Source: Komagataeibacter medellinensis NBRC 3288
Lineage (GTDB): Bacteria; Pseudomonadota; Alphaproteobacteria; Acetobacterales; Acetobacteraceae
DNA length: 64,000 nucleotides
Assembly (NCBI RefSeq): GCF_000182745.2
Contig: NC_016027.1
Coordinates: forward strand, 561,001-625,000
Direction: 5' to 3'
Shown here piece after piece: positions 42,575 through 51,280 of the stretch; position 1 is the stretch's first letter; each line of letters starts with the position of its first letter. The position numbers and the translations under genes were made by a program. The notes beneath the pieces are model-generated. The model made no database searches, had not been told where the DNA came from, and was given only the letters and a program-made list of their open reading frames with translations.

Positions 42575-43483
42575 ATGCCTGATGTCCAGGCCCGCGCGGC
42601 TGTGTCCCGCACCGCCCGGCGCCTGGTGCATGAGAGTACCCTGGAAATGACGCCCGCCTATGTCAGCGCGGCACGGCAGCGACCCGATGCCCTGCCGCAG
42701 GGCACGACCATTTTCATAACCTGGCTTACGGGCTTTGCATTTGGGCAGACACTGACAGCCTGCCGCAAGGTAAGGGAGTGGGGGTGCCAGCCCGTGCCAC
42801 ACCTGCCCGCGCGCGCTATGGCCGACCTGCCCATGCTGCGGATGATCGGGCAGGCCGTGACACAAGAGTTGCATACCGATACGGTCCTGCTCATAGCGGG
42901 CGATAAGGCAAAGCCCGCCGGCTGCCTTGCCGATACGCTGGCCCTGCTCCAGACAGGTACATTGCAGGAAAGCGGCATACGCAACATATACGTGGCCGGA
43001 CACCCCGAAGGCTCGCCGGTCATGCAGCAACCAGGGCAGGCCCTGTCGGTGCTACGCCAGAAGCAGGAAATTGGCCAGCGGGATGGACTGGACATCCGTA
43101 TCGTAAGCCAGTTGTGCCTTGACCCCGCTCCGCTACTGCAATGGGAGCGGCATCTGCGCGCCAACGGCATTACCCTGCCGGTGCATGTGGGGCTGCCCGG
43201 CCCGGTCCCGCCACGCATGATGATGCGCTACGGGATGAGATGCGGCGTTGGACCGGTGCTGCCGTTCCTGAAAGCACAGCGCGCCCTGATGCATCGCTGG
43301 TCATGCACCAGCACGCCCGAACAGGTAATCCGGCCGGTGGCACAGGTCATGACCACTACGCCCGGAACCCTGTTTCGCGGGTTGCATTTCTTTCCCTGCG
43401 GGGCCGTGGCGCGCACGCTGGGCTGGCGGGAAGCCGGCGGTATGCCCCGACAGGCCTATGCCAAGGGGTTGATGAACGCATAG
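42575..43483 (+). CDS. Methylenetetrahydrofolate reductase-like protein
   Basis: The 302-residue protein resembles the MetF family in its flavin barrel: TLEMTPAYVSAARQ, FITWLTGF, VPHLPARAMADL, DTVLLIAGDKAKPAG, SGIRNIYVAGHPEGSP and RIVSQLCLDP. These cover strand pattern and FAD-binding regions of MTHFR. It is divergent within this paralogous subgroup, which is found in one-carbon and demethylation clusters. Why it sits among purine genes is unclear; formate-level carbon from purine or methyl group metabolism is one idea. Start at ATG 42575 by similarity. Confidence 0.7.
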   Translation: MPDVQARAAVSRTARRLVHESTLEMTPAYVSAARQRPDALPQGTTIFITWLTGFAFGQTLTACRKVREWGCQPVPHLPARAMADLPMLRMIGQAVTQELHTDTVLLIAGDKAKPAGCLADTLALLQTGTLQESGIRNIYVAGHPEGSPVMQQPGQALSVLRQKQEIGQRDGLDIRIVSQLCLDPAPLLQWERHLRANGITLPVHVGLPGPVPPRMMMRYGMRCGVGPVLPFLKAQRALMHRWSCTSTPEQVIRPVAQVMTTTPGTLFRGLHFFPCGAVARTLGWREAGGMPRQAYAKGLMNA

Positions 43484-43550
43484 TTCGTTGTCAATACGGT
43501 GTGTTATCATCGCAATCACGTCCACCAACCATTTAGCCGGGATAGGTCCC

Positions 43551-44846
43551 ATGCTCGATACACGCCTGTTTTTTCCATCCTTTCTGGCATGCTGTATCCT
43601 TATGGTGGCAATACAGACCAAGGCCGCATCCCTACCGCAGGCGGACAGTCCGTACGGTGACGGAGGTACGAGCGCCTTCTATACACCCGACGGGGCACTC
43701 CCCACTCCCGGCACCATGATCCGCACCGAGGCGTTCAGCACGCCCCACCTGCCAGATGGCACCGCGCGCGCCATCCGCACACTGTATAGCGCAACGGACG
43801 GGGTCGAGGACAACGGCACAGCCATTGCCGTCTCGGGCCAGATCCTACTGCCGCCGGGCAAGCCCCCCCGGCATGGCTGGCCCATTGTTGCGTGGGAACA
43901 CGGCACAACCGGCATCGCCGATATATGCGCGCCCTCGTGGCGGGGCTACTCACCACGCGACCGGGTCTATCTGGCCCATTGGCTTGCCGCCGGTTTTGCC
44001 ATTGTTGCTACGGATTATCAGGGGCTGGGTACACCGGGGCCGCACCCGTACCTGCTTTACCGGCCCGAAGGCTACAGCGTGCTGGATGGCCTGAGCGCGG
44101 CGTTGAAACAATTCCCCACGCTGCTGCGCAACCAGATCGTGCTGGTCGGGCAGTCCCAGGGATCGGGGGCGGCACTGGGAGCAGCATGGCTTGCGCCGAC
44201 CCATGCGCCTGCATTGCATATCCTGGGCGTGGTGGCGACGGGCGTGGTGGCGGACTTCCACATTACCGCCCCCGCGCGGCACACCGCCATTCCGGCTGTC
44301 TATACCGACCCGGCACAGATGGATGCAGCCTTTGCCATACTGCGGGTAGAAGGTACGGATCAGAGCCTGAACCCGACACGCAATGCGGACACCGTGCTGA
44401 CACCCGCAGGCCGCGACTACGCACGTCAGGCCCGGACATCATGCCTGCATGACCTGTTCACCTATGCGGACAGGACGCATGTTTCCGCGTCCACGCTGTT
44501 CAACGCGGGGCTGGCCGATTACGAAAAACGTCATGACGCAGCCTTCCAGATTCCCGACGGGCATATCGGTGTACCCGTCTTTGTCGGCACCGGTCTTGCC
44601 GATGGGGAAGCAGGAACAGCGGGGCAGTACAATGCCGTGGCCGCAATGTGCGATGCGGGCACGCGGGTCGAGTGGCATGAATATCCGGGGCTGACCCATA
44701 ACGGGGCGGTCAATGCATCGGTACAGGATTCCCTGCCCTTCGTGAAACGGCTGATCAGGAACAGACCCGTGGCCAGCACCTGCGCCACCCTGATCCAGCC
44801 CGGCCCGATCCAGCAGGCGACGCCAGGCATCCGCTGGAACAACTGA
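43551..44846 (+). CDS. Secreted lipase-type alpha/beta hydrolase (paralogue)
   Basis: The 431-residue protein has a signal peptide (FFPSFLACCILMVAIQTKAA) and the same family core as the gene at 18525: WPIVAWEHGTTGIADICAPS, FAIVATDYQGLGTPGPHPYL, the elbow VLVGQSQGSGAAL, GTGLADGEAG and the His region GLTHNGAVNASVQ. So the catalytic Ser, Asp and His are present. Some secretory lipase family members act on acyl esters; in this context an esterase on nucleoside or polysaccharide esters is imaginable but unsupported. Starts at ATG 43551. Confidence 0.8.
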   Translation: MLDTRLFFPSFLACCILMVAIQTKAASLPQADSPYGDGGTSAFYTPDGALPTPGTMIRTEAFSTPHLPDGTARAIRTLYSATDGVEDNGTAIAVSGQILLPPGKPPRHGWPIVAWEHGTTGIADICAPSWRGYSPRDRVYLAHWLAAGFAIVATDYQGLGTPGPHPYLLYRPEGYSVLDGLSAALKQFPTLLRNQIVLVGQSQGSGAALGAAWLAPTHAPALHILGVVATGVVADFHITAPARHTAIPAVYTDPAQMDAAFAILRVEGTDQSLNPTRNADTVLTPAGRDYARQARTSCLHDLFTYADRTHVSASTLFNAGLADYEKRHDAAFQIPDGHIGVPVFVGTGLADGEAGTAGQYNAVAAMCDAGTRVEWHEYPGLTHNGAVNASVQDSLPFVKRLIRNRPVASTCATLIQPGPIQQATPGIRWNN

Positions 44847-45434
44847 CAGGGGCACTGCGCCCCATGACAGAGCGTTCACAACCGGCGCGATACGGTAGCT
44901 CCCGCAGTGCGCCATGGGGCTGCTACCGGTCCTGACGGATAGCAGCAGCAATGCGCCGCACCATGTCAGACACTATGGGGCAGTCCATCCCGGTCCCATC
45001 CGTCGGGGTGCCTTCGCCCGGTTCCATTATGGCATGGACTGGTCATGTCGCACCTGCCGCCATTGCCCTGCCGTTGCTGACTGAGCGTGCCCTGCGCAGG
45101 GCCGGGAAGAACGCGCAGGCCCAACCTGTATGCCCAGATGGCAGGGCGTCTTGTTCATTCCATTAACATACTCGATGTACAATATTTTTCCGTGCACTTC
45201 GCGCGCGGGAATACAGAACCGATGCCTGTAAAAAACGATAGGGTGCACGGTTATTATTCATTTATATGACCAATTTTTAGGCATTTTTTATTTTTAATAT
45301 CATGACTTTTTCTCACCTTTGATTTACTATTGCATAAAAAGCAACATCGCGTTGTCTGCATTCCCAATTGGAAACAAGCGGTATGCATGGCATATCATCA
45401 GCCTACAACAACGCCCTGGAAATCTGGATATTCA
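44847..45434. other. Non-coding interval, partly AT-rich
   Basis: The first 320 bases are GC-rich without a supportable gene. From about 45170 to 45340 it is strongly AT-rich and likely holds the promoter of the following nucleoside hydrolase-like gene. Confidence 0.4.
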
Positions 45435-46556
45435 ATGTCTTTTCTTTCGTCACGCAACGCCCGCCACCGTCTTTGCGGCGTGCTTGTGGCCCTGGCGTGC
45501 AGCGTGCCGGCATATTCCGGGTTCGCAGCGGAAAACCGCAAGGTCATCATTGATGATGACGATAGCCTGTCACTGGCGGAGGCAACGCTGCTGAAAGCAC
45601 CGGGGGTGGATGTCCTGGGCATTACCGTTGCCAGCGGCAACCGGTGGCGTGATGATGAAATCAACCGCATGCTGCGCGGGCTGGAAATCCTGCACCGGAC
45701 CGATGTGCCCGTAGTGCCGGGGGCGATCTACCCGCTGATCAATTCAGAAAAGCTGACGGAGAAGTGGGAAAGCCTGTACGGCAGGTTGATCTGGAAAGGT
45801 GCGTGGATGAAGCAGTGGGTGGAACCTACCAACCAGCCCGAACCCAACTACCACGCGCCCGATGTCGTACCCACACCGGCGGATGGCAATGCAACCACAA
45901 AGCCGGCAAAGGAAATTGCAGCCAACTTCCTGATCCGCATGGTACACGCCTATCCGGGGCAGGTCACGATCGTGGCGGCAGGGGCCATGACCAACCTTGC
46001 CCTGGCCCAGCGGCTTGATCCTGAATTCGCCTCTCTCGCCAGGGAACTGGTCTATATGGGCGGCAGCCTGAACCCGCACCAGCAGCTTTCCACCGTGGCG
46101 GCAGGGCAGTATGCGCGTGAGTTCATCAATTCACCGCGGCGCGAATTCAACCTGCGTTTCGACCCGGAAGCCGCCAGCATTGTCATGCACGCCCCGTGGC
46201 ACAAGATGACCATGGTGCCGTCCGATCCCGCCACAGCCACGGAACTCAGCGCGGATTTCCTGCATCGCATCGCATCGCGCAATGCCGATATCAGCAAACT
46301 CGTCGCGCACTGGCAGCCTGGTTCACCCATGTGGGATGAAATTGCGGCAACCGTCTGGCTCAATCCGCAGATCGTAACCCGGTCCGCCACGCTCTATGTT
46401 GATATCAACACGCAGTTTGGCGCCGGTTACGGGGATACACTTTCGTGGTCGCCCGGTTACCAGCCCGATCTGGACGAACAGAAAGAAACCGTGATCGAAG
46501 CCATCAACCCACAGGCGCTTCTGGCTACGATGGAACAGGTCCTGGCACGCCCGTAA
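45435..46556 (+). CDS. Exported nucleoside hydrolase-like protein with altered metal motif
   Basis: The 373-residue protein has a Sec signal (RLCGVLVALACSVPAYSGFA) and the nucleoside hydrolase fold pattern: KVIIDDDDSLSLAEA, VDVLGITVASGNRWRDDEIN, VTIVAAGAMTNLALAQRLDP, ELVYMGGSLN and WDEIAATVWLNP. Canonical enzymes have D-x-D-P-G-x-D-D. Here residues 40-47 are D-D-D-D-S-L-S-L, so the last two Asp that bind ribose and calcium are Ser and Leu. Either the active site is reorganised for another substrate or the protein is a binding protein. A Tat-exported canonical homologue is at 49588. Start at ATG 45435 gives a clean signal peptide. Confidence 0.8.
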   Translation: MSFLSSRNARHRLCGVLVALACSVPAYSGFAAENRKVIIDDDDSLSLAEATLLKAPGVDVLGITVASGNRWRDDEINRMLRGLEILHRTDVPVVPGAIYPLINSEKLTEKWESLYGRLIWKGAWMKQWVEPTNQPEPNYHAPDVVPTPADGNATTKPAKEIAANFLIRMVHAYPGQVTIVAAGAMTNLALAQRLDPEFASLARELVYMGGSLNPHQQLSTVAAGQYAREFINSPRREFNLRFDPEAASIVMHAPWHKMTMVPSDPATATELSADFLHRIASRNADISKLVAHWQPGSPMWDEIAATVWLNPQIVTRSATLYVDINTQFGAGYGDTLSWSPGYQPDLDEQKETVIEAINPQALLATMEQVLARP

Positions 46557-47031
46557 CAGGATCGGGTAGCATACAGAATGTGTTAAAAAAGGCACAGTGT
46601 TGCTATTTTTTCACTAATAATACTTACATATTTATCGACATGTTTGGAATAATATATATTGTAATAGGTGGATACTTATAAAAATATACTGCGAAATCCC
46701 TATGGTCATCAAAATATAATCCGATAATTTTACTGTTAATCGTGGAAAATGCATTAATCTGAATTATGTTGTAAATATGACACAGTAAGTAATTAAATAT
46801 AGGCTGAGTTATATTATTTAATTTTATTTTTTTACGAATAAAAATAACGTTTATTTTTTATATTATCGTAATACTATATGTTTTACTTTCCGTTCGTCTC
46901 TGGACATCAGAAGGTGTTTGCACGAAAATAATGACATGAAGTGCACCCGTGCGATTGTGGGGTGTGTGAATATCCGATCGTCTGGCAAGCCGGGTATCGG
47001 ATCCGTTTCCCGGGGGGGGGAGGAAATTGAT
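46557..47031. other. Very AT-rich leader of the TonB receptor gene
   Basis: From about 46580 to 46900 the sequence is extremely AT-rich, with many T and A tracts, unlike the surrounding GC-rich coding DNA. It contains no supportable gene. A nine-G tract (47012-47020) sits directly before the ribosome site of the receptor gene. The first bases after 46556 might include the end of the nucleoside hydrolase transcript. Confidence 0.6.
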
Positions 47032-49449
47032 ATGAGAAGCTACATCCACGGTAACAGGACACTGTTTGCCATGTCGTGTCTGGTCACGACGTTCCTGACA
47101 ACGCTGGGCCCGGCCTCCCGGTCCATGGCGGCAACGGGCACTACAATCCAGCAGGGCAGTGGCCATGCGGGCCACACGGGCAGCCACACCACCGCAGCCA
47201 AGGCCACAGCACCTGCAAAACCGCAGTCGGTCGTGGCCACCGCAACGCCGGAAGTCATCCGCGTTGGCCACAGCCGTAGTGCGCGTGATGGCGGCGGTGG
47301 CATGATGCGCCTGGAAACCGCGCCGCATAGCGTACAGAGCGTGGGCAAGCAGTATATCGACATGAAAAGCCCGACCAATACGGCGCTCGACCTAATCAAG
47401 AACCTGCCCAGCATCAGTGTTTCCACGTCCGATACATCCGGTATACAGGGCGGCAGCATCATCAGCCGCAGCCTGACCGATGCCGACATGGGCCTGCTGG
47501 TTGACGGCGCACCCGCTGCCAGCGCCACCTACCTGTCCGAAGATGTGGATTCCGAAGACCTGGAAGCCGTGAATGTTACCCCCGGCAGTTCCGCAATCGA
47601 TATTCCCACCACCTCCGCCGCCGCAGGCGTGATAGATGAGCGTACCCACACGGCCAGCCATAAATTTGGTGGCATGATGGATTTCTCATACGGCACGAAC
47701 AACATGTCGCGTGAGTTCATCCGCCTGGAATCCGGTGATATAGGCAAGACTGGCATCCGGTCGTATTTCTCGTTCTCCAACACGCATGCACGTTCGTGGA
47801 TGGGTGCGGGTATCAACAGCCGCAAGCACATCGACTTCGGTCTACAAAAAGACTGGCAGAACGGGTCTTTTGCGAAGTTCTTCATCTCCTGGAGCTATGA
47901 AGATTTCACGATCGACAACTATTCCAATGCCGCCGAATTCTACCGGTACAAGCATACAGGCCAGGGCTTTGGCCGTAGCGCCGATCCATCGAGCAACAAC
48001 TACTGGGGCAACAACATTGACCATTGGAACCAGATCTTTCTGACGGCTCCGGTGCATATTGTCCTGCCCGCCAGGTTCAAGTTTGATATCACCCCGTATT
48101 TCAACTTTGGCCAGGGCTGGGATGGTTCACCCGGCAGACAGGCAACCGTGGGTACGAATACCGCCGATACGACATACAACAACTACACGTACGGCAACGG
48201 CACGGCCGTGGCCGCCGGCACAAACTTGACCAACTACTTCCTGGAAGATTATGCCATGGAGGTAGGCGTGACCGCCAAGCTTGGCTATGACATTGACCGT
48301 CATAACCATGCCTATGTCGGCTACTGGTACCAGAATCAAGATTACCTGACACACTTCCCCGTCAGCGCGCAAATGAGCAACGGCTTCAACCCGAGCCCGA
48401 ACAACAGCGCCTACCAGATGTACCAGAACGGCCAGCGCATGTTTCCCGGTAATGATGCTGGCTTTGAAGTCCACTCCATCTTCATTGGCGACAGCGCGAA
48501 ATACCTGCATGACAGGCTGACCATTGATGCCGGTTTCAAGTATGTCATGACCAATTACTGGTACAAGTCATTTGGCACCACCGGAACACTGAGTGGCCGG
48601 TATGGCGAAAACAACACAACACCGCTACCGCACCTGTCGATTGGCTATACCTTCAACAACCACCACCAGATCTATGTAAATGCCGAAGGTGACTTCCGTC
48701 AGCCTGCCCCCAGCGCCATCGCCAACAGCGGTATTGCAGGCGGCATGCCCAAGAACCAGTATTCCATCAAGGAAGAACTGGGCTACCGCTACCATGACAA
48801 GTACATTATGTTTGACTTGTCATTCTTCAACTACAACATCACCAACCGCCTGCTCAGCACCTATATCGGTGGTGGCCAGTCCGGCGTGGTGAACGGGGGC
48901 AACCAGACAGCGCGCGGCTTTGATGCCATGATCTCGAGCCGTCCGTTCCACGGTTTCAGCCCTTATGCATCGGTTGAATACCTGAACGCCCGCATGGATT
49001 CCAACATCGCAGCCCTGGCGGCAGATGGTACGACCAAAAGCTACTTCGCCACGGCAGGGCGCCAGGCCCCGCAGGCACCGCATGTCATGGCCAATTTCGG
49101 CCTGACCTACCAGAAGTACGGCTTCTTCGGTAACGCAACGCTGCACTATACCGGCTCGCAGTCCGTAACCCTTGCGGGTGATGAGCGGATCCCCGGCTAT
49201 GTTACGGATACACTTTCGCTTGGCTATCACTTCAAGCCGTTCATGTATGCCAAGTCGCCCACCTTCCGCCTTAACTTCACCAACCTTACCGGCGCTATTG
49301 TGCGCACCGGTGTCAGGGGTATCGGGACCAGCGGCGAACAGGTCCGTCTGATGAACGGCATGATGTCCTCTGCCAAGGCGGCCAACGGTGCCAGCTTCTA
49401 TGTCGAACCCCGCTTCAGCATGACGGGCACAATCTCCACCTCTTTCTGA
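47032..49449 (+). CDS. TonB-dependent outer membrane receptor
   Basis: The 805-residue protein has a signal peptide (residues 1-34), an extension rich in His/Gly/Thr, a stretch PEVIRVGHSRS that may serve as TonB box, a plug domain (NTALDLIKNLPSISVSTSDT, LTDADMGLLVDGAPAASATY, then DVDSEDLEAVNVTPGSSAID) and a 22-strand barrel ending in Phe (MTGTISTSF). AGGAAA is eight bases before the ATG at 47032. It lies between two exported nucleoside hydrolase family genes on the same strand, so nucleosides, nucleotides or short oligonucleotides are candidate cargo. That is inference. Confidence 0.9.
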   Translation: MRSYIHGNRTLFAMSCLVTTFLTTLGPASRSMAATGTTIQQGSGHAGHTGSHTTAAKATAPAKPQSVVATATPEVIRVGHSRSARDGGGGMMRLETAPHSVQSVGKQYIDMKSPTNTALDLIKNLPSISVSTSDTSGIQGGSIISRSLTDADMGLLVDGAPAASATYLSEDVDSEDLEAVNVTPGSSAIDIPTTSAAAGVIDERTHTASHKFGGMMDFSYGTNNMSREFIRLESGDIGKTGIRSYFSFSNTHARSWMGAGINSRKHIDFGLQKDWQNGSFAKFFISWSYEDFTIDNYSNAAEFYRYKHTGQGFGRSADPSSNNYWGNNIDHWNQIFLTAPVHIVLPARFKFDITPYFNFGQGWDGSPGRQATVGTNTADTTYNNYTYGNGTAVAAGTNLTNYFLEDYAMEVGVTAKLGYDIDRHNHAYVGYWYQNQDYLTHFPVSAQMSNGFNPSPNNSAYQMYQNGQRMFPGNDAGFEVHSIFIGDSAKYLHDRLTIDAGFKYVMTNYWYKSFGTTGTLSGRYGENNTTPLPHLSIGYTFNNHHQIYVNAEGDFRQPAPSAIANSGIAGGMPKNQYSIKEELGYRYHDKYIMFDLSFFNYNITNRLLSTYIGGGQSGVVNGGNQTARGFDAMISSRPFHGFSPYASVEYLNARMDSNIAALAADGTTKSYFATAGRQAPQAPHVMANFGLTYQKYGFFGNATLHYTGSQSVTLAGDERIPGYVTDTLSLGYHFKPFMYAKSPTFRLNFTNLTGAIVRTGVRGIGTSGEQVRLMNGMMSSAKAANGASFYVEPRFSMTGTISTSF

Positions 49450-49587
49450 TCGGCATACTGCCGTATCGGTTTATGGATGAATGCGGCTCTCCCACACGGG
49501 AGGGCCGTAGTTTCATGTAAACTGCATTCAGCGTATCGGGGCAGGCTGGCGTGCAGCCACATGCCCATTATTGAACAGGAACACATC

Positions 49588-50637
49588 ATGACGGATCTGC
49601 TCTCCAGACGTCATTTCCTTGCCGCTACGGGCGGACTGGTTGCAGGTGGCCTTGTGCGGCCCGTGCGCGCCGCCACCACGCCACGCAAGGTAATCGTGGA
49701 TGCCGATATTGGCGTGGATGATACCATGGCACTGCTGATGGTGCATTTTGCACCAGAGGTGGAGATCGTAGGCATCACCACCGTCAACGGCAATGGCACG
49801 CTGGCCAACACCACGCGCAATGCCCTGTTTCTGGCGGAAAAGTTCGGGATCAACGCCCCCGTGGCGAAGGGGGCGGGGATATCCCTCGATAACCGCAGCG
49901 AGACGGCGCCCACCTTCATCCATGGTGATAACGCCATGGGTAACATAGTATTACCCACCCACATCAACCGCACGGTAGATGCACGCCCGGCGTGGCGGAT
50001 GATCGTGGACATGGTCCGCGCCCACCCGCACGAGATCACGATCCTCGGGCTTGGCAGGCTGACCAACCTTGCGCTGGCCCTGCGGCATGATCCCGCCATT
50101 GCCGACCTGACGAAAGAAGTAATCGTGATGGGGGGTGGCTTTGGCCTGCATGGGGATCTGGGCAATGTCACACCTGCGGCCGAAGCCAATTTCAAAGGCG
50201 ACCCGCTGGCGGCCGACATCGCCTGTGGCGCATCTTGGCCCATGACCATCGTGGGCGTGGACGTAACATTCCAGACAACCATGAACGATGCCTACCTGCG
50301 CACCATACGCGACCAGGGCGGGGCGGGCAGTGGGCTGATATGGGATGTAACACGGTTCTACATGGCATTTCACAAACAGCGTCTGGGACTGGATTCCATG
50401 TACGTGAACGATGCTTCGGCCAGTGCCTACCTACTCAGGCCCGACCTGTTCAAGACCCGCAGGGGAGCCGTGCGGGTAGTCTGTGGCGGGGTGGCGGATG
50501 GGGAATCAATCCTCAAACCCGCCGGCAAGCACTTCCCCGCCAGTGCGTGGGACAACCGGCCCGAACAGGCCATCTGCGGCGATGTGGATGCAGACGGCGT
50601 GCGCACCCTGTTCGCCCAGGTCATGCGTGGCCACTAG
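49588..50637 (+). CDS. Tat-exported nucleoside hydrolase
   Basis: The 349-residue protein carries a twin-arginine signal (LLSRRHFLAATGGLVAGG) and a complete nucleoside hydrolase motif KVIVDADIGVDDTMALL (Asp 38, 40, 44, 45). Further marks are VEIVGITTVNGNGTLANTTR, ITILGLGRLTNLALAL and the central Met-Gly-Gly-Gly (VIVMGGGFGLHGD), with an Asp in the C-terminal region DVTRFYM. It should release ribose from nucleosides in the periplasm; purine or pyrimidine preference cannot be told. AGGA lies seven bases before the ATG at 49588. The next sequence, two bases after the stop, is an IS remnant. Confidence 0.9.
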   Translation: MTDLLSRRHFLAATGGLVAGGLVRPVRAATTPRKVIVDADIGVDDTMALLMVHFAPEVEIVGITTVNGNGTLANTTRNALFLAEKFGINAPVAKGAGISLDNRSETAPTFIHGDNAMGNIVLPTHINRTVDARPAWRMIVDMVRAHPHEITILGLGRLTNLALALRHDPAIADLTKEVIVMGGGFGLHGDLGNVTPAAEANFKGDPLAADIACGASWPMTIVGVDVTFQTTMNDAYLRTIRDQGGAGSGLIWDVTRFYMAFHKQRLGLDSMYVNDASASAYLLRPDLFKTRRGAVRVVCGGVADGESILKPAGKHFPASAWDNRPEQAICGDVDADGVRTLFAQVMRGH

Positions 50638-50638
50638 A

Positions 50639-51081
50639 TGTTTAGTCCCAGGATTTGATGGTGCGGATTTTGTATAAACTGTGATGGTTTTTTCCCACTA
50701 TTGGCAAATAAATTCATATGGGGCGAGCCCGCGCAGGGTCTTGAGGCTACGACGAAATCGGTGAGGTGTTGACGCAGGTGGTCATGCGTTTTCGTAATAG
50801 AAGCGCCTGGCCATCGCTTCCTTGATCGTCCGGTTCATGCGTTCGACCTGGCCATTCGTCCACGAATGTCGAGGTTTTGTCAGGCGATGCTCGATATCGA
50901 GGTCGGCACATGCTGCTTCGAATGAATGGCAACGAAACAGCATCCCTTCGGCCCGCATGGCCTTGACGTCCTGCGGTGTCCATCCGTCGCCGGTCGGATC
51001 GGTGAAATGCGTGCCGTTGTCGGTCAGCACGAAAAGAGAGAAGCGCCCTGGCGGACGCTTGGTGATTTTTTTTATTTTCAA
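50639..51081 (-). mobile_element. IS481-type insertion sequence remnant
   Basis: The minus-strand piece (51081-50782) encodes the C-terminal integrase core of an IS481-like transposase: FVLTDNGTHFTDP, then DIEHRLTKPRHSWTNGQVER with MNRTIKEAMARRFYYE. Further on, LKTLRGLAPYEFIC appears in another frame, so the end is frameshifted. The sequence at 50639-50668 (TTTAGTCCCAGGATTTGATG) has the look of an IS481 terminal repeat. The N-terminal half and the other end are missing, cut next to the tRNA gene. Confidence 0.75.
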
Positions 51082-51087
51082 GAAGAT

Positions 51088-51180
51088 TGGCGGAGGGGAA
51101 GAGATTCGAACTCTCGATACGGCTTAACACCGTATAACGGTTTAGCAAACCGCCGCCTTCAGCCACTCGGCCACCCCTCC
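51088..51180 (-). tRNA. tRNA-Ser (GCT anticodon)
   Basis: Read on the minus strand, the acceptor arm GGAGGGG pairs with CCCCTCC, with discriminator G and an encoded CCA. The D arm GCCGAGTGGCTGAAGGC, an anticodon loop TTGCTAA with anticodon GCT, a long class II variable arm and the T arm with GTTCGAATC are all present. It should read AGC and AGT codons. An IS481 remnant abuts its 3' end. Confidence 0.95.
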
Positions 51181-51280
51181 GCCGAAGAGCGCGCATTATC
51201 AAGTAACACGGCGTTTGCAGGGCTGCTTCTAGCGCGAAGCCGTAGCCCTGCATAGTCTTAAAATGCGCTGAAGCCCATTT

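Noticed and set aside
42181-42582. Plus-strand open frame of 133 codons upstream of the MetF-like gene
   Set aside because: No ribosome site and no recognised family; composition like random GC-rich DNA. Kept as a non-coding interval.
46680-46760. Possible purine riboswitch in the AT-rich leader
   Set aside because: TATAAT and short stems occur, but the conserved core of the purine riboswitch could not be laid out; the resemblance is what AT-rich DNA gives by chance.
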